Origin: Ottelia alismoides
Taxonomy: Eukaryota > Streptophyta > Magnoliopsida > Alismatales > Hydrocharitaceae
DNA: 64,000 nucleotides
Assembly: GCA_037367405.1 (NCBI GenBank)
Contig: JAZKJV010000300.1
Coordinates: forward strand, 1 to 64,000
Reading direction: 5' to 3'
Notes under the pieces: generated by a model
The model's database searches: none
The model's input: the letters and a program-made list of their open reading frames with translations, nothing else
What the model was told of the DNA's origin: nothing
Shown: positions 45,140 through 59,900 of the stretch, piece by piece
Position numbering within the stretch: position 1 is the stretch's first letter
Layout: every line of letters begins with the position of its first letter
Made by a program: the position numbers and the translations under genes

Positions 45140-48100
45140 TGATGAATCTCCATTTCATCACCTTTATTCTATCATTTTGGCCTTAAAAACCTAGCTAGAT
45201 ACATGAAAATATCATTATTTTGTACAAATTAACATTCATCATTTATTCCATTTATTGTATAAAAAATAGTTTTAATACCAAAATTATAAAATAAAGAAAA
45301 GAAAAGAAAACGAATAAAATGGCAAAAGTATTTTATGATCCTAAATTCGGAGACCTAGGCATCTTAATGACTGGGTTGATAAGGAATAAAGTAGGGGGAG
45401 ATAAGTGCCAATAAATCAATAAAATTCCTTTTTATTTATTCGTTAATACGTCCTTTTGGGACCTATTTTATTTTATATTATTTATACCTTTTATAAAAAA
45501 AACTTTGCACATGAAAGTTGTAGATAAAATAAAAATAAAAACAAAAATAAAAAATTGATTTCACAGAAAAATAATATACGATACATTTTTTATACTCCAA
45601 GATTCCAAAATCTCGACTTCTCAAAACCATATCTTCTCCATATGAATTCAAAATGTATCAAAGTCACTCTTTGATTGTATATAACTTTTAATATACTATT
45701 CAATGAAGGTGATTTCATTTAATTTTTAGTTAATATGCAAAAGTTAGATTTTAGACCCTATTGTATAATATACTTGAATACAATATTCATTTTATTTATT
45801 CTTTAATATTTTTATAATTTTATATTTTTATAATTTATGAATATTATTTATAGTATATGTATATATTTAGAATAGAATAAAACCATAAATAAAATACAAA
45901 AATAAAATAAGTATACAAAATAGAAAGATAAAATACCTATACTTATACATATATATTATGAGAATAGGGAAGCTGTTGCAAGTAGCAGCTAAGTTGGCTG
46001 CTCGACCGATCCAGACCGTCCATCACGGCCCAGATCGACCGTCTGATCACAGGGGCAATCTGCTCTCGCAAGTCTTCCCCCTCCCTCCCCAATTCCCACC
46101 CGACGCCTACCCGCCCCTTCCCTCCCCCATCTCGCGCCCTACCTCCAGTCCCCACCCGACGCACGCCTGCTCCTTCCTTCCCCATATCGAGCCCTACTTC
46201 CGGTTGTTGCTCTCCCTCCATGTACACCTCTTCTCTCCATCACCCCCTTTCTTTCCCAACCCTTTTCCCCTGCACGTGCTCTCTCTCCCATATCCCTCGT
46301 TCCGATCGCAGCCCCACCACTTTCTGCTCCGCTGCCATGTGCTCCCCGTCGCCGCCCCTCTCCTCCAAGCTCCCTCCCCTCATAGCTGAGGAAAGGGACT
46401 GAAATGATCAAAACATTCTGGCTATCCGTACTTTTCTATGTTACACATATACATGTTGTGATGCTATTGAACAAAAGTGAAAGACAGACATAGAAGATTT
46501 GACTAATCCCTTTTATAATACCAATATTTTGAAAATATGATGGTGCTGGAATAACAATAACATTACAAAAATCCTCTGATGTTACATAAAATAAAAGAAA
46601 TAGTGAAACACTCCCAAATGTAACGAAACATAAACATGAACTAATCCCAATATCATGCCAATTTTTGCACAAGAACGGAATTGAGATATTCTAATCTCTT
46701 GGCTTTGGACTTGCAAATAATGAGCTAATAATGAAGAACTGCTATAGAACTGGCAAGTGATGCAAATACTCAAGTTTAAAAAGAAATCATATTATCTCAA
46801 ACACACAATTAATCCATATGTGATCACCTAATATCTGATTCACGTTATCTTCAAATACATCCCAGAATCAATAAGAAGTTTGATCCACCGTTATTTTGAG
46901 ATGTATTGGATCCCGTGAAAATTTGTGCTCTGTAGGTTGCTTAAGTTCCAAATCACATGAAAGGAGAATTGAGTTCAAGTTAAGCATTGTATCGAAAAAA
47001 ACCATCTTTTGATTGAGAATAGTGCATAAGAATGGTAAGAGTGGGGTCCTTTGTGTTATCAAATGTGTAACATGAACATCAAGCTTCCATCAAACCTCTC
47101 CTTGCATATTTTTAGCAGATATACAACGCGATAATCCAATATGTCAGTTTTTTAATTCTCAAACATGTAATTGTCTCACATTTGGACCTACATATTGTTT
47201 TTCAATGGTTATACTGGACAGGCAGTTCTTAAGGGGGTCTTGTTGTTCTTGGAAAGACATGGACATGTTGCTTACTGAACATATAGGAGGAAGCTGACCT
47301 TTTCTCCATGTTCTGAATGTGCTGAAGAGATTTACAATAACATTCAATCTGAATCATTTTAGTTGATATTTTTCTTTTTGTAGTTCTTGTATACCCTTAA
47401 AGAGATCTTATTGCAATCATATTTTATTCTCCTTAGCTAATTGTATAGGTATTATGTATGCTTATGTGAGTGGTTGACAATTGATGCCTATTGATGATTT
47501 TTTTGGGGACAAAATTGTATTAAAGGTTGATGGGATGTTGATTTTTGGACTGGATGTTGGTAGAAGTTCCGGTGAAGACACTTGTGAAAAAGGTGGTGAG
47601 AATTTATTTGTGCAGGTAGAAATATCAACAGATGGAACTGAATGCCTGTTTAATCTTTTAGACTGTCGTATTGGATGGTGGAGTAGTTTAGAATAGTATT
47701 GGATGTTGGTAGATGTCGCAATGAAGTCAATGAGGATGTTGCTATCTGTATATTCTTTATTTTATTTTCTCTATGTTGTCAATCAAAATGGAAACAATGT
47801 GCATATGTCAGAATAGACTGCTAGGTTGCATCCACTGACCATATTTCTGATGTCTTAGCATATATGTGTTTAACTAGTGTTTGAATTCATTAAATGCATA
47901 CCAAATCAGTGGACTCAATATTGCTGATAATCAATACAATTTGAAGTATTAATTGCACAAGATGTAATCTATCCAGATTCTAGATTTTTTATATGTCTTG
48001 GTGGATGGTACGACACGGGGGAGAAGAGAGGGCGGGATTGCTTCTAGCTCAGAGGAAGCTTGTCTACTGCTCCTCAAACTAAAAGTTTTGTGTCTGGCTG

Positions 48101-51100
48101 CAATTGAATCGAATTTATTATTTATCAAACTCTTCTTTTTTACAAGAAATCATTAGGAACCAAAATATAAAAAGCAGACCTATCTTATACCACATGGAAA
48201 CATTCATTATCCATTAACAGATAAATTGATTCGACCCTGCGGATTTTGTGACATGACAATTTAGAATAGAAACAAGTTAAGTTCATGTTGACGTGAATGT
48301 TCTGATCATTTAAGTCCCTTAGCCGCGAGGGGAGAGAGCTCGGAGGAGAGGGGTGGCGACGGGGAGCACACGACAGCGGAGCAGAAGATGGTGGGTCTAC
48401 GATCGAAACAAGGGCTATGGGGGAGAGAGAGAGAGAGAGCACGTGTAGGGGAAAAGGGTTGGGAAAGAAAGGGGGTGATGGAGAGAAGAGGTGTACATGG
48501 AGGGAGAGCAGCAACCGGAAGTAGGGCTCAATATGGGGAAGGAAGGAGCAGGCGGGCGTCGGGTGGGGACTGGAGGTAGGGCGCGAGATGGGGAGGGAAG
48601 GGGCAGACGGGCGTCGGGTTGGAACTGAGGAAGGAGGGGGGAAGGCTTGCGAGAGCAGATTTCCCCTGTGATCTGACGGTTGATCTGGGTCGTGATGGAC
48701 GGTCTGGATCGATCGAGCAACCAACTTAGCTGCTACTTGCAGCAGCTTCCCTATTCTCATATATTATATACTTCTATTTATTTAAGTATATGTATTATAT
48801 CAGAACAATATAACAAAAATATATTTATGTATATGAAAATAAGTTATAGATATATAAATTATATACATAAAATACTAAAATCAAAAATACAAAATAAAAA
48901 TGAAATATACAAAACATAGGTAAATATACCTATAAATAAAACCCTAAAAAGTATCTTGTAATAAAATAACTCATAACAATAAATAAAAATCATATTAAGA
49001 TACCACATAAAATAATAAACTTTTTTATGTTTTATCTAAAAATTAATAAAAATTTTACTAATTTATTTTTGATTTTTATTCTGGATTTATCTTTTTGCGG
49101 GTGACGTGGCTCAATCAGGGGCCATCACATGTTGACTTGGGCCAACTATCAGACCCAAGTCATAGCCTCTGTTAGACCTAGTGTTTGACCCATCTTCATC
49201 GATTTTCCCCAAGGATTCCTTCATCCTTTTGGGTTGGTTTCTTCTTCGACTTTTGCCTCGATCTTCTACCTATCACACTAGATCATTGCATCGAGCTCTC
49301 CACCACTGCATCGAATGTTGCCCCTCATTCTTTGACCCTTGTTCACCATCTATACAAAATCAAGCCGTCCATCTTCATTCGATTTTTGAATCCCTTTTGG
49401 CCATCTTCTCTCCCACCTTTTGCGCCCTAGGTCTCGAGCACCATGACAGGGAGCTTGCCCATCATTTCGCTGGATCGAGGAGTATCTTAGAGGCGACTTC
49501 CACCATCTCCGGGGGAGCACCACCGTGAGGTCCCCCATCTCGTGGCTTCCGGTCACTCGAGGTCATTTTTCCAGCTTTTTAGATAGGTTTAATTACTGTA
49601 GTCATTTCTTGTATTTTCTTTTGTATTTAATCGTGTGATTTAGCGTTAAATAGATCCTTCATTGTTTGCGAAGCTTAATTCTGGCGAACCCTCTACCATG
49701 TTTCCAACAATCTCTGACTCACCCAAACCCCCTTCACCTTTCCTGACGCTTCTCCTATGCTCCACCGCACTTCATTCAACCTGGTCCTTCTTGGATCAGG
49801 ATCCTAACACTCCACCTCCTCCCTTCGTTGGAGCAGTTGTTGCCCACGCCCATTTCACACCTATTTCGCCCACTAACGGGTCGAGGCAGTTTGCCCGTGA
49901 CCCTATCTTCTTCATGTGCAGGTCTCAAGCCTAGAACTCTAGCCGAAGGGCAACTTCGCAGTCGAGGAAGGGTCACAGGTCGGTGGACCTTCTTCGACCT
50001 TTGTGGACCGCTCAAACACTCTCTAGAGCTTTTTGAGCTCACTAGCAGATAGACGACACCTCCAGGAACATTTGGTCTCCAGGTGGCCGCAGTCACGTCG
50101 CATCATCGATTGACGTTCGCCCACTGCCAGGTTCTTCCCTGTTCTTCCAGGGAGGTTCCCAACCATTGGATCGAGCTTCATCTCCAGAAGCTCCAGTAGT
50201 CGTTCGATCAAGCTGCCCTCAACCGTTGATTCCATCCACGGTATCTAATCTCAGCCTTTGATCGATGAACCATCATCGCATCACTAGGGTGCGACATGTG
50301 GCAAGTGACGTGCACTCAACCGTCATATCTGACGCCTTAGGGGGTAAATTGCATAATACATCCCCTACATTTTTTTATTTTTGTATTTTATATTGTTAAA
50401 TATTTTGAATGCTTCAATATTTTGTAAAAATTGCAAGGAACCCCTTGCCTTTATTGGATATTTCCTTTGGGTCAATGCTAGGTCAATTCACGTACGGTCC
50501 TATGTGAGGTGGCCATTTTGTAGAGATACCCTTACGGATATTTGTATTTCTATTTAGTCCAAGAACTTTAAGTATTAGTTATATATTTCTGGGTATTTTG
50601 TAGAAAGCACCTTGACTTTATTTTTAATTGCACAAATGCCCTTTCCAGTACATGATTTTTTTGATGTTTTCTACTTATTAAATATAGCATCCGTGCACCA
50701 AAAATTCTCAAAAATAGGGTTAGATGTTTGCTTGCTTCTAGTATCATGCCATATTTTTAATTTTGCATTTATTCATTTAAACATTTATTAAAAATAATAA
50801 TAACATAATTTTATCCTTATTTGAATTAAAACTTATCAAAAAATATAAAATTTTTTGAAAAAATCTCCAAATAATATATTTTATCTGTTATTATATTTTC
50901 TAACTCCAAACCAAAAACCCTTAAAACTGGAAAAAGGAAAATCATAAAATTCAAAATCTCCAAAATCAAATCCTCTATAAAAATGTAAGAAATTGCCAAA
51001 AAAAATCCCAAAAATATTTTTCCTTTGAATTTTCTTTGTTATTTATATATTAAAATTAATTGGAGAAATTTTGATATATTTTGCTATTTTTATCTTTGAA

Positions 51101-51640
51101 TTAATTCAGCCTAATTATTTATTTCCTATTTTGGGATATTTTTTATTTTAAAATACCTAAAAATTAGTAGGAATTCCCCAAAAAGCACAAAAATAGTAAA
51201 ATACATATAATCCAAAAACATTTTATTCTATGATTTTTTATTTGTAGTAGTACTTATAATTATATTACCTTGTATTGTATATATAGCCTTATATATTCTT
51301 ATATTATACATTTACAAGAAAAAGAAATTAAAAAATATAAAAAGAAAATAAAATTTATAACATTAAAAATAATTTAAAAATAGATATATAAAAATTAAAA
51401 TCCATAAAAAAATATCAAATCAAAAACCCACACAAAAATACATAGACAAGAAGAACATAAATTTAGGATTTCATTTTCCCGATCTACCGTTTGCTCCCTG
51501 TGTTCGACTCTCTACACATACTTACACCTACACACACATTTGTAGAGTTCTAATAAATTTTAACTCCACAATTCATTTTTCATTGCTTGACATATATTAT
51601 GGGTTTATTGTTGAACTAGTCCGAGGTTCTCATCGGTCGC
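45140..51640 (+). repeat. Gypsy LTR 1, split by a Mutator-like element
   Basis: Starts TGATGAATCTCC after a polypurine tract. Without the nested 2.8 kb element it is about 3.65 kb. It runs from AT-rich U3 through a G/C-richer block (49180-50340) to an AT-rich end with tgtagag..taataaattt (51540-51560). The end at about 51640 is set by likeness to LTR 2 and is only approximate. Confidence 0.75.
45960..48758. mobile_element. Mutator-like element with 466-bp TIRs, non-autonomous
   Basis: TIRs 45960-46425 and 48293-48758 start GAGAATAGGGAAGCTG and match almost throughout. Perfect 9-bp target duplication ATATATTAT at 45951-45959 and 48759-48767, the size typical of Mutator. The 1.87 kb interior has no MULE transposase; the longest frames are 60-94 codons. 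The TIRs are C/T-rich in part, which yields Pro/Ser ORFs that are not genes. A captured host fragment (Pack-MULE) is possible but not shown. Confidence 0.92.
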
Positions 51641-52647
51641 TTCGATGATTGTGTTCCCACCGTCTGCGGAACATAGGACCGACGTGAATACCTCTGCTTT
51701 TCAAGGTTACATGAAGTCACAAGTGGTATCTTCTCTAGGGATGAAAATGGATCAGATCGGATTAGATATGCATGCCTATTTCCATATCCATATTCGCATC
51801 ATCTCTATCGAATGCAAATATGGATATGGATATGATTCAGATATGCATTAAGGAAAACATATCCTTAAAAATATAGATAAGAATCTGAATCGGATATTTA
51901 TCAAATTTGAATACAGATTGAATAAAGAGCAGACCTGAATACGGATCTAATAAAGAGCTAATCCAAATATGAATCAAATAAATAGTGAAATCCAAATATG
52001 GATTCGATAAACATGGAATCTGAATATGGATTGAATAAAGATCACATATGAATACGAATTGAATTTTTTTATCAAAGTTCATAGTGATTTTGAAAATGAT
52101 AGTGAAATATAAATAAGTTACATCATGACAAAGGGAGTGTCAAAGTTAAATATGTTCTTGACCGGAAGTAAAAAGGAGGATACATTTTCGTAACTTTTGT
52201 TTGTGCCCATCCCTAAATAAACAGAAGTTTATTAATATAATATATTGTATTTTATAATATAGAAGACTAATATAATAACATGAAGTTGTGGCTTATATTA
52301 TATTAACTAATATATAAAATGCTATTAAATATTGTATTCGGATATTTGGATCACATTGCCATATCTGCAGTCGTATATGGAAAATTTTCACAACTCATAT
52401 CCATATTCTACTAATATTCAAATACGAATATTTGTATCCAGTAATTTTTTGAATACGGCAAGTGGATATTCGAATATATCCGTATCTGTTTTCATCGCTA
52501 CTCTTCTCCAACAAGAGTCATTTTCCACCAACTCCAGCACAAGAGCATGCACAACCCCAAGGCACATACAGAGTAGGTTCGCATGACCACATGGGCATGT
52601 AGAAGAGCAGTTAATGAGCATCCCCAATGGAGCATGTCCCAAGGTAC
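51641..52647. other. Short segment between two gypsy LTRs
   Basis: Apart from the hAT MITE, only about 240 bp remain. They partly resemble the sequence after LTR 2 (ggtc..cga.gattg..ccca), which suggests a remnant of the internal leader. Confidence 0.45.
51736..52500. mobile_element. hAT-type MITE
   Basis: Ends tagggatgaaaa and complement of tagcgatgaaaa. 8-bp flanks atcttctc (51728-51735) and ctcttctc (52501-52508), 7 of 8 alike. 765 bp, made of many gatatgga / tatccata words that pair across it. Non-coding. Confidence 0.82.
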
Positions 52648-55600
52648 TGATGAATCTCCATTTCATCACCTTTATTCTTTCATTTTGGCCTTAAAATCAT
52701 AGCTAAATGCATGTATATAGCATTAGTTTGTACAAAATAACACTCAATATTTGATCCATAAATACTGTATAAAATATTGTATTTATTACAAAATAAAAAA
52801 ATAAAGGAAAGAAAAGAAAAAGAAGGAAGTATCAGAGACACTGAGTGATCCTAGACCCCCTAGACCTAGCCATCATGATGATTTGGTCGACAAAGAATAA
52901 AGTAGGGGGAGATGGGGCAAACTGATTGTACAGATAATACAACAAAAACGCTAATTTTATAAGCACAATAATTGCATTTTGAGACCTATTTTATTTTCTT
53001 ATTTTTATACCTCAAATCAATAAACACTCAATATCAATATTGTACATAAAATACAGAGAGAAAAATAAAACATTAATTTCATGCAAAAATAATGCACAAT
53101 ATGTCCGAGACACACAGAATAAAAGGGCACAAAGAAAAAGTTACAGACCTATGTCTTCTCCATGCAGATCCAAAATTGACCAAACTCACCTTTATTATTC
53201 ATAAAATTAAATTATCTATTTAATGAAGGTGGTTTCATTTAATTTGGAGTTAATATATAAAACTTAACTTTTTTGCCCTCATTGTGCAATATACTTGTAT
53301 ATAATATTCAATATATTCATCCCTTATATTTTTACATTACTTGAATTTTTATCAATTTGTAAATAATACTTGAAATGCATATACATAATAAAAATAAAAA
53401 TAAAACCATTATAAATTCATTAAAAATAAATAAGGTACTCTAATATATAGGGTAACTATACCTAGACATATTTATTTAATTAAATAAGTAAATTCAAAAA
53501 AATACATTAAAAATCATTCCTTCAGCAAATCATTAAAAATACATTAAAAAATATCAGGGAAGGATTCCTTCAACAAAGTTTCTCCTCGTTCACTGCTCTT
53601 TTACGCCATGATCATCCATCGATCGATGGAGCCTTGGTCATTGAGCAAACCCTAGTCAAAGACGCCCTGTACAAATACCCTCTATCGGATCTCAATCAAA
53701 TTTTGATCATGTTTCAGCCTCAAAATCCTCAAATCTTCTCATGCCCAAGCTTGTTGGTGATAACAACAAGTCAGCCAGACCTTTTGGCGTAGAGGAAGAG
53801 GGCCGGAGCTGGTGATCCGAGCATTGCCGGCGATCTTCAGGCAGAGCTCCTCCTCAGCTCCCTTTCCCGCAGGTTGAGCCATAGCTTCTTTGCATTTTTT
53901 GTTCCTAGCATTAATGTTAGCGTAGTGTAGCTTTTAGTTTATGTTAATTTCATCTTTAATTTCGTTAAAAGTCAAATCGTAGTTCGCTAGAGCTTCTGCT
54001 CCAGCTACTATTCCACCATTCCTCTGTTGTTCTTAGCCTCACTTGTCACCCCTATCACCTTCCCCATCGCCTTCTCTTCATCCCAGGCACCCTCATTCAC
54101 TCTGATCGATACCCGATCATAAGATCATGTCTCATCCTCTGCCTCTAACCCGAGACCATCCATCGCACTTCACCTTCGTTCATTTTAGCACTAAACCCGG
54201 CCTAGAACACCCCCTTTTCTTGTGCAAGCTTCACTCTATAGGTTTTGGACATAGAGGACCCTCTAAGGGTTGATTTTTGCACAGCCGGAGGTTCCCCAGC
54301 TGCCCGTGCTTCTTTGGCATTCCGGGGCCCCTCTAATGGGTCCCAGACTCGTCTGAGCTTCCCAGCTGATGTAGAAGCCCTCCAGCATTCTTTTGCACCA
54401 TCCAAGAGTCACTCCGATGGTCTAAGTCGATCAAGAGGTTGGATCGAAGTTCACCCCTTTAGGTATTCTTCCCTATTCTTCCTGGTGGCCTCCTTGTCAT
54501 TTGAACGAACCTCATATCCATACTCTACAACCACAATTGGATGCACGAACCCTCAACTTTGATTAAGCCGCTGGATCTAATCCATCCTATCCATACGGAA
54601 AGCAACATCGGCCGTTCGTGGGCCGAAGCGTGGCAAGTGGCACATCTCAACCGTTGGATCGCACGCAAGAGGGGTAATTTTGCCTAATACCCCGCACCCC
54701 CACCCCCGCTTTTGTATTTTTATTTTAGTCCATAAACTTTCATATGTATTTCGAAATATTTTATAGTATTTGCATTTAGGGCCCCATATTTAGTTTGTTT
54801 GTTTTTTGGTCTAGTCTATGTCAGCTCACGTGCGCATACACTTAATGGTACGTGGTATTTTGTAGAGGACCCCCTACATGTTTTTGTGATCCTTCTATCC
54901 GAGGAATATTTATTTTAATGTTATATTTTTGGAAAAAATTGAAATCTAGCCCTGTAACTTTCTGGATATTACAAAAATACCCATTCTAGCACATATTGAA
55001 TTAAACATTCTAGAATTTTTGCATAGAGGCCCTTAGGCTTTTGAATTGTGTTCTGGAATGCATGTTATATTTGTCTAATTAAACTTAGGTCCCTACCATA
55101 ACATCAATTTTTATTTTGTGTATTTGCATTATTAAAAATAGCATTTTACCTCTAAAATTATTTTAAGTGCCTGAAACTATATTAAATCACATATATTTTT
55201 GTATGGCAATTAAAACTATTTTCCTATTTTAAAAAATTCAAAAACTAGGCATATTTTTCCTGTTTGCGTTTATAAATACATAAAAATTATAAAAATATTT
55301 TGAAAAATTCCAAAAAAATAAAGTAGATTTATTATTGTATTTGCAACTCGAGACCAAAAATCATTAAAAATTACAAAAGAAAAATACTAAAAATTAAAAA
55401 ACACTAAAAGCTTATACAATTTTTTTTAAATTATCTAAAAATCCAAAAATAATCACTTATATATATGCATTTTACCTATATTATATGTTATTTATTAAAA
55501 TAGTTTTGGAAATTTTTGTGAAAGTTATCCATTTTTAAACTCCAAAACAACTCAACCCAGTATTTTTATCCACTATTTTGACATTTTTTTCATTTAAAAA

Positions 55601-56200
55601 TACACAAAATAGAAAAAATTTATAAGAATATTTTAAAAATAAAAAACATATAAAAGATAAAAATATTTTTGTATTTTTTGATTGTGTGTAGCTATATCTA
55701 TAAATATAAAAGCCTTCATTCTATATACATAGTTGTATATACTTATATTATTATTAAAAACATCAAAAAATATTTTAAAACTTTAAAAAATAAAAATTAT
55801 TGTACTTAGGATATTCTGATTATATATATTCTATATTTATACACTATATAATTATTATATTATGCATATCATCTATATATGCTTGTATATATTACGTATA
55901 TATTAACAAGAAAAATTAAAAATTAGAAAAAAAAATAAAAAAATAAAAATTATAAATTTAAAAACAAAAAAAAATATAAATTAAAAATCCACAAAAATGC
56001 AAAAAATTAAAAAGTCCAATAAAACACACAAAAATATTTGTTGATTTCTTTTTATTTATCAATTTTTGTGCCTATCCCCGTTACTACTTTGTGATTCGAC
56101 TTCTACTTACATAGTATACATATCATTTTGTAGAGTATAATAAATTTAAACTCATTGTACTTATTGCTTGAGCATTATTGTGGGTTAATTTTTGATGCAC
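52648..56200 (+). repeat. Gypsy LTR 2
   Basis: Starts TGATGAATCTCC and is similar to LTR 1 for its first 100 bases almost without change. About 3.55 kb with the same AT-rich / G/C-richer / AT-rich order. No polypurine tract stands before it, as expected for a 5' LTR or solo LTR. The end is approximate. Confidence 0.75.
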
Positions 56201-56960
56201 TTAATTGTGGATATTTGAGAGCTAAGAGAGCGGTCAACACGACGATTGCCGGACCCAACTTGTCGGGCACCGCAAACCCTCAAAGATCAGACGTTAGGAT
56301 CCTTCCGCGATCTTCATATTCATCACGGCCACAACCGATGGAGCGTAACATCCACAAGAGACGGAGCTACGGCGTGACAAAGAGGCGCATGCGGGACGAT
56401 CGGTAGATGCGGAGGGAAGGGGAAGGAGTCTGGGTTGTTAGATCAGCCCAAATCCAAGGGTGAAAATGTGCCACATGGAATGATAAAATGATAAAAGAAA
56501 TTAAAATAAAATAAAAAAGTAAAAAATATAAAATAAAGGGGTAAAAGGGGGCGACATGTGGCAGCTCTAGGAGCCTCCACGTGTCGCTCCCAGAAAATTC
56601 AGAAAAGAAATAGGAAGAAAAATCAATAAAAATACAAAATGAGGTCAAAACAAAAAGTAGTCTCATAAAGTTTTTCATCTCGACGAGATCTAGAACTTTC
56701 ATGAAGGGACCAAAATAAAAAGAAATCATCTGTACAAAATATATTTTTGATGGTACTTGATGACTCGCCAAGCAACTCGGGTAAAAGGTAATCAAGGGTT
56801 GTTGCGACCCAAGTCACCAAGCGTAGTCGATCGAGAAAAATAGACCACCAAATCGGATAAAAATCAATCAAAATCAAAGAGCGGTCTCGCAATTAGATTA
56901 ACCTGGTATAGCGATCAGGGTTGAACACAAGGAGCACGTGATGGCCATGCGACCTATGAA
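56201..56960. other. Junction of oppositely oriented gypsy LTRs
   Basis: A frame at 56155-56406 is open for 83 codons (basic, Arg-rich) and may be leader or gag start of the + element. The right part (56540-56600, gcgacatgtggcag, ccacgtgtcgc) has words found within the LTRs. The exact junction could not be placed. Confidence 0.4.
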
Positions 56961-59900
56961 GTAGTCTACAAAAAAAGAATAAAATAAAATCAAAGTGTTT
57001 TTTTGGTGGTTTTTTAATTTTATAAATTTTTTTGGATTTTTAATTAATTAAGAAAATAAGAAAATAAGTGAATGAGCCAAATACAAACAATTATTAAAGC
57101 ATTCAAAAATCAAACAAAAATGTTTTTATGTATTTTATGTTTTTTACTATTTTTGGGTAATTTTTGGTATTTTTCTGATTTTTATTTAACTTTCTAAAAA
57201 TAAAATAATGCAAAAAAACAACAACAATGTCCAGCCAAGCTTGGGGGACTTAGATAAAATGTCTAAAAGTCCCTAAAAAGCCTGGAGGTAATTTTCCTGT
57301 ATAGTAAAAACTACAAAGAAAATTTGGCCACTGGAATTATTATTTTTGGGTTTTTAATTAATTATTAGAATTTTTATAGGTTTTTAGGTGTTTTTCAATT
57401 TTTATGAGTTTTATATTATGAAAAATGACTAAAATTGGTCAGAAAATCAAACAAGGCAAAATACACACTTTTTTGTGAATTTTTAAGTTGAACAGTAAGA
57501 AAAATGCATGTTTTTTATTTTTTAAAAATATCAAATAAAACCAAAAATGTCTCCAAAAATTCTAGAAAATTTTACGACATGGCAGGAGCCATGTATCCAA
57601 TTTTCATTGAATTTGGAGTTAGTTTGATATTTTATTGAAAATAAAAACCTAGGTATAGTGCACAGGGACCTGTATACCAGAAGTTCCATGGGGTCCGGTG
57701 CAAAATTTCCAAGAAGTCACGTGCGAGGCGCGTGTCCTGGGTACACAGGGACCTAATTGGGCTAAATAATAAGAAGTATTAAAAGCCCAGGGACCTCAGT
57801 GTAATTTACCCTCTAATAAACGAACATGCTCTAAAAAAACGCACAGGGGCATATATGCAATTAATAGAAAGATTTCATTCATTCATTAACATCCCGAAAC
57901 TACATAGCTGATCATGTAAATAACCCAAAGAAACACATGTCGACGCACGTGATACACTACACATAGGGGCATACATGTAAATGCAGAAAATAACAGGGTC
58001 CACAATGCAATTTACCTAACGTAAATAAAATACTAAAAATATTTACATGACTAAAACTAAACTACTCAAAAACTAAGGGCCTAAGGGGATATTTACCCTT
58101 TATTAAGTAGACCGTCGGATGGGCGCCACGTGTGCTGATCGACGGTTGGGGAAGGGTGGCGCCCAACGCTGGAGTCCTCGTCCTGATCGAGCGGTTGTGG
58201 CCTTGCCACGTGTAGGATCGGGCGGCTGAGCTGCATCGTGAGAAAGCCTCGCTGATCGGACGGTCCAGATCGCACCTCCAAGGATCGAACGATGCTGGTG
58301 GCTCCTCAGATGAACGGCGGAGATGCAAACTGGAGCTGGAAGGGGATCCGACGGTATCTGGAGGTCGAGGAAGAACTGATGGCCGGCGACCTTCGCTGGC
58401 TCGCTGTGTGTGCTCCCGACCTCCTCGCGGGCCACTGATGATCGGAGAAGAAGCTTGGCGGCCTTCCGCGTCTAAGGGTACCCTCTGATGGCTCGACGGA
58501 GCTCTAAGGAGCTCAGGCGAGGCCGGCGGAGGTCGAGCAGCTGCACCTGGATGGTCGGGCCCTTAGATGGGCTCGAATGGACCTGCAAGATGGCGCAACA
58601 CACTCGCGGGTCGAGGGCAAAGTGCCTAGACCCTGTTAGGCGTGGTGACTGTGAACGGTGCGGTGGGACATAGGGGCTCCGGCGATGCGACGGCGGAGGA
58701 GCCCCAATCTCAGCTCCTATGCGAGATGGGTTGAGCGAGTGGGTGGAGAAAGTGCGCGGGAAGAAGGCGAACGTGATGGGGTGGTCCGATGATCGCGACG
58801 AAGGCGGAGGTGACCGGAATCGAAGGTGAACGTCGACGACGATATTTGGGGCAAAATCAAAATTAAAGAAAAGGCAAGGGAACTAAGGCTACCTGGGTGG
58901 AGGGATCGACTGGGCGTGAGCTTGGGAAGCTCTGGATCGTCGCCTCGCGAGTCGTCGAGGCCCGAGGCTCGAGCTTCACCTTCAGGCGGAGCACGGCGGC
59001 GCTAGGACGCCGGATCTGAGGTCCGGGCACCTTCTCCTCTCTGCAACACGACCAGCGTCGAGCTGTCACCTCGAGGATGGCATTGGAGGTCACTGGATGG
59101 TGAGGTGGGGAGCCAAAGATGCGGAAATGGGAGGCGGAGCTCGAGACTTATACTGCCAGGGGTCCGGCTATAATCGATCGGGTAGGGCAGCTCCGAGCGC
59201 GGACCCCGAGGCGGGCATCCCGGCGAGGATGTTGGATCTGGCATGAACAAGTAGGACCCGGGGTTTGGGTAGACGGAGGTCGGGTCGTGACGCGAAAAAT
59301 CTGAGAAATCGAGTCGGGCGTCACGACCCGTGGGAAGTGGTCCATAGGGGGGAGTTGACCGGGCGGTCAACATCCCCGTGGACCAATGAGAATCAGCCAC
59401 ATGAAAATGATTTGGAAATTAGAAAAAAATAAGAAATGGCCGAATTAAAGAAAACTTAAAACATGAAAAATATTTGTTTTAAATTTTTTTCTATTTTTTG
59501 TGATTTTTAATTAATTTTTCAAAATAAAAATAAGGTATTTACATAATAGAACTATATATAGGTATATATACAATATAGGGTTTTGATTTTTTATTTTTAA
59601 TTAGTTATTTTTATACATTTTTATCCCATGTTTATATTTTATTTATTTATAGTATAAAATTAGGAATAAAAGGGTATTTTTATTTTATTTTTTTTATTTA
59701 TATACAATGGTTAAATAAATAGATATGTACATATATATACATGGTATATTTACAATGTTATTTTTGGTTTTTAATTTTGTTCTTTTTATTTTGTTTTTGT
59801 TTTTGTTTTTTTATTTTATTTATTTACACCAGAAAAGATAGAGTATATATAAAATTTTTGGAATTTTAATTTATTTATTTATAAAGTGAAATAAATATAG

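Noticed and set aside
45958..46389. Pro/Ser-rich ORFs at 45958-46389 and 48185-48760
   Set aside because: Both are the same C/T-rich TIR of the Mutator-like element read in two copies; no start context, no domain.
58062..59400. Several G/C-rich ORFs on both strands
   Set aside because: They overlap each other in the G/C-rich part of a gypsy LTR; no recognisable domain, and LTRs 1 and 2 do not keep the frames.
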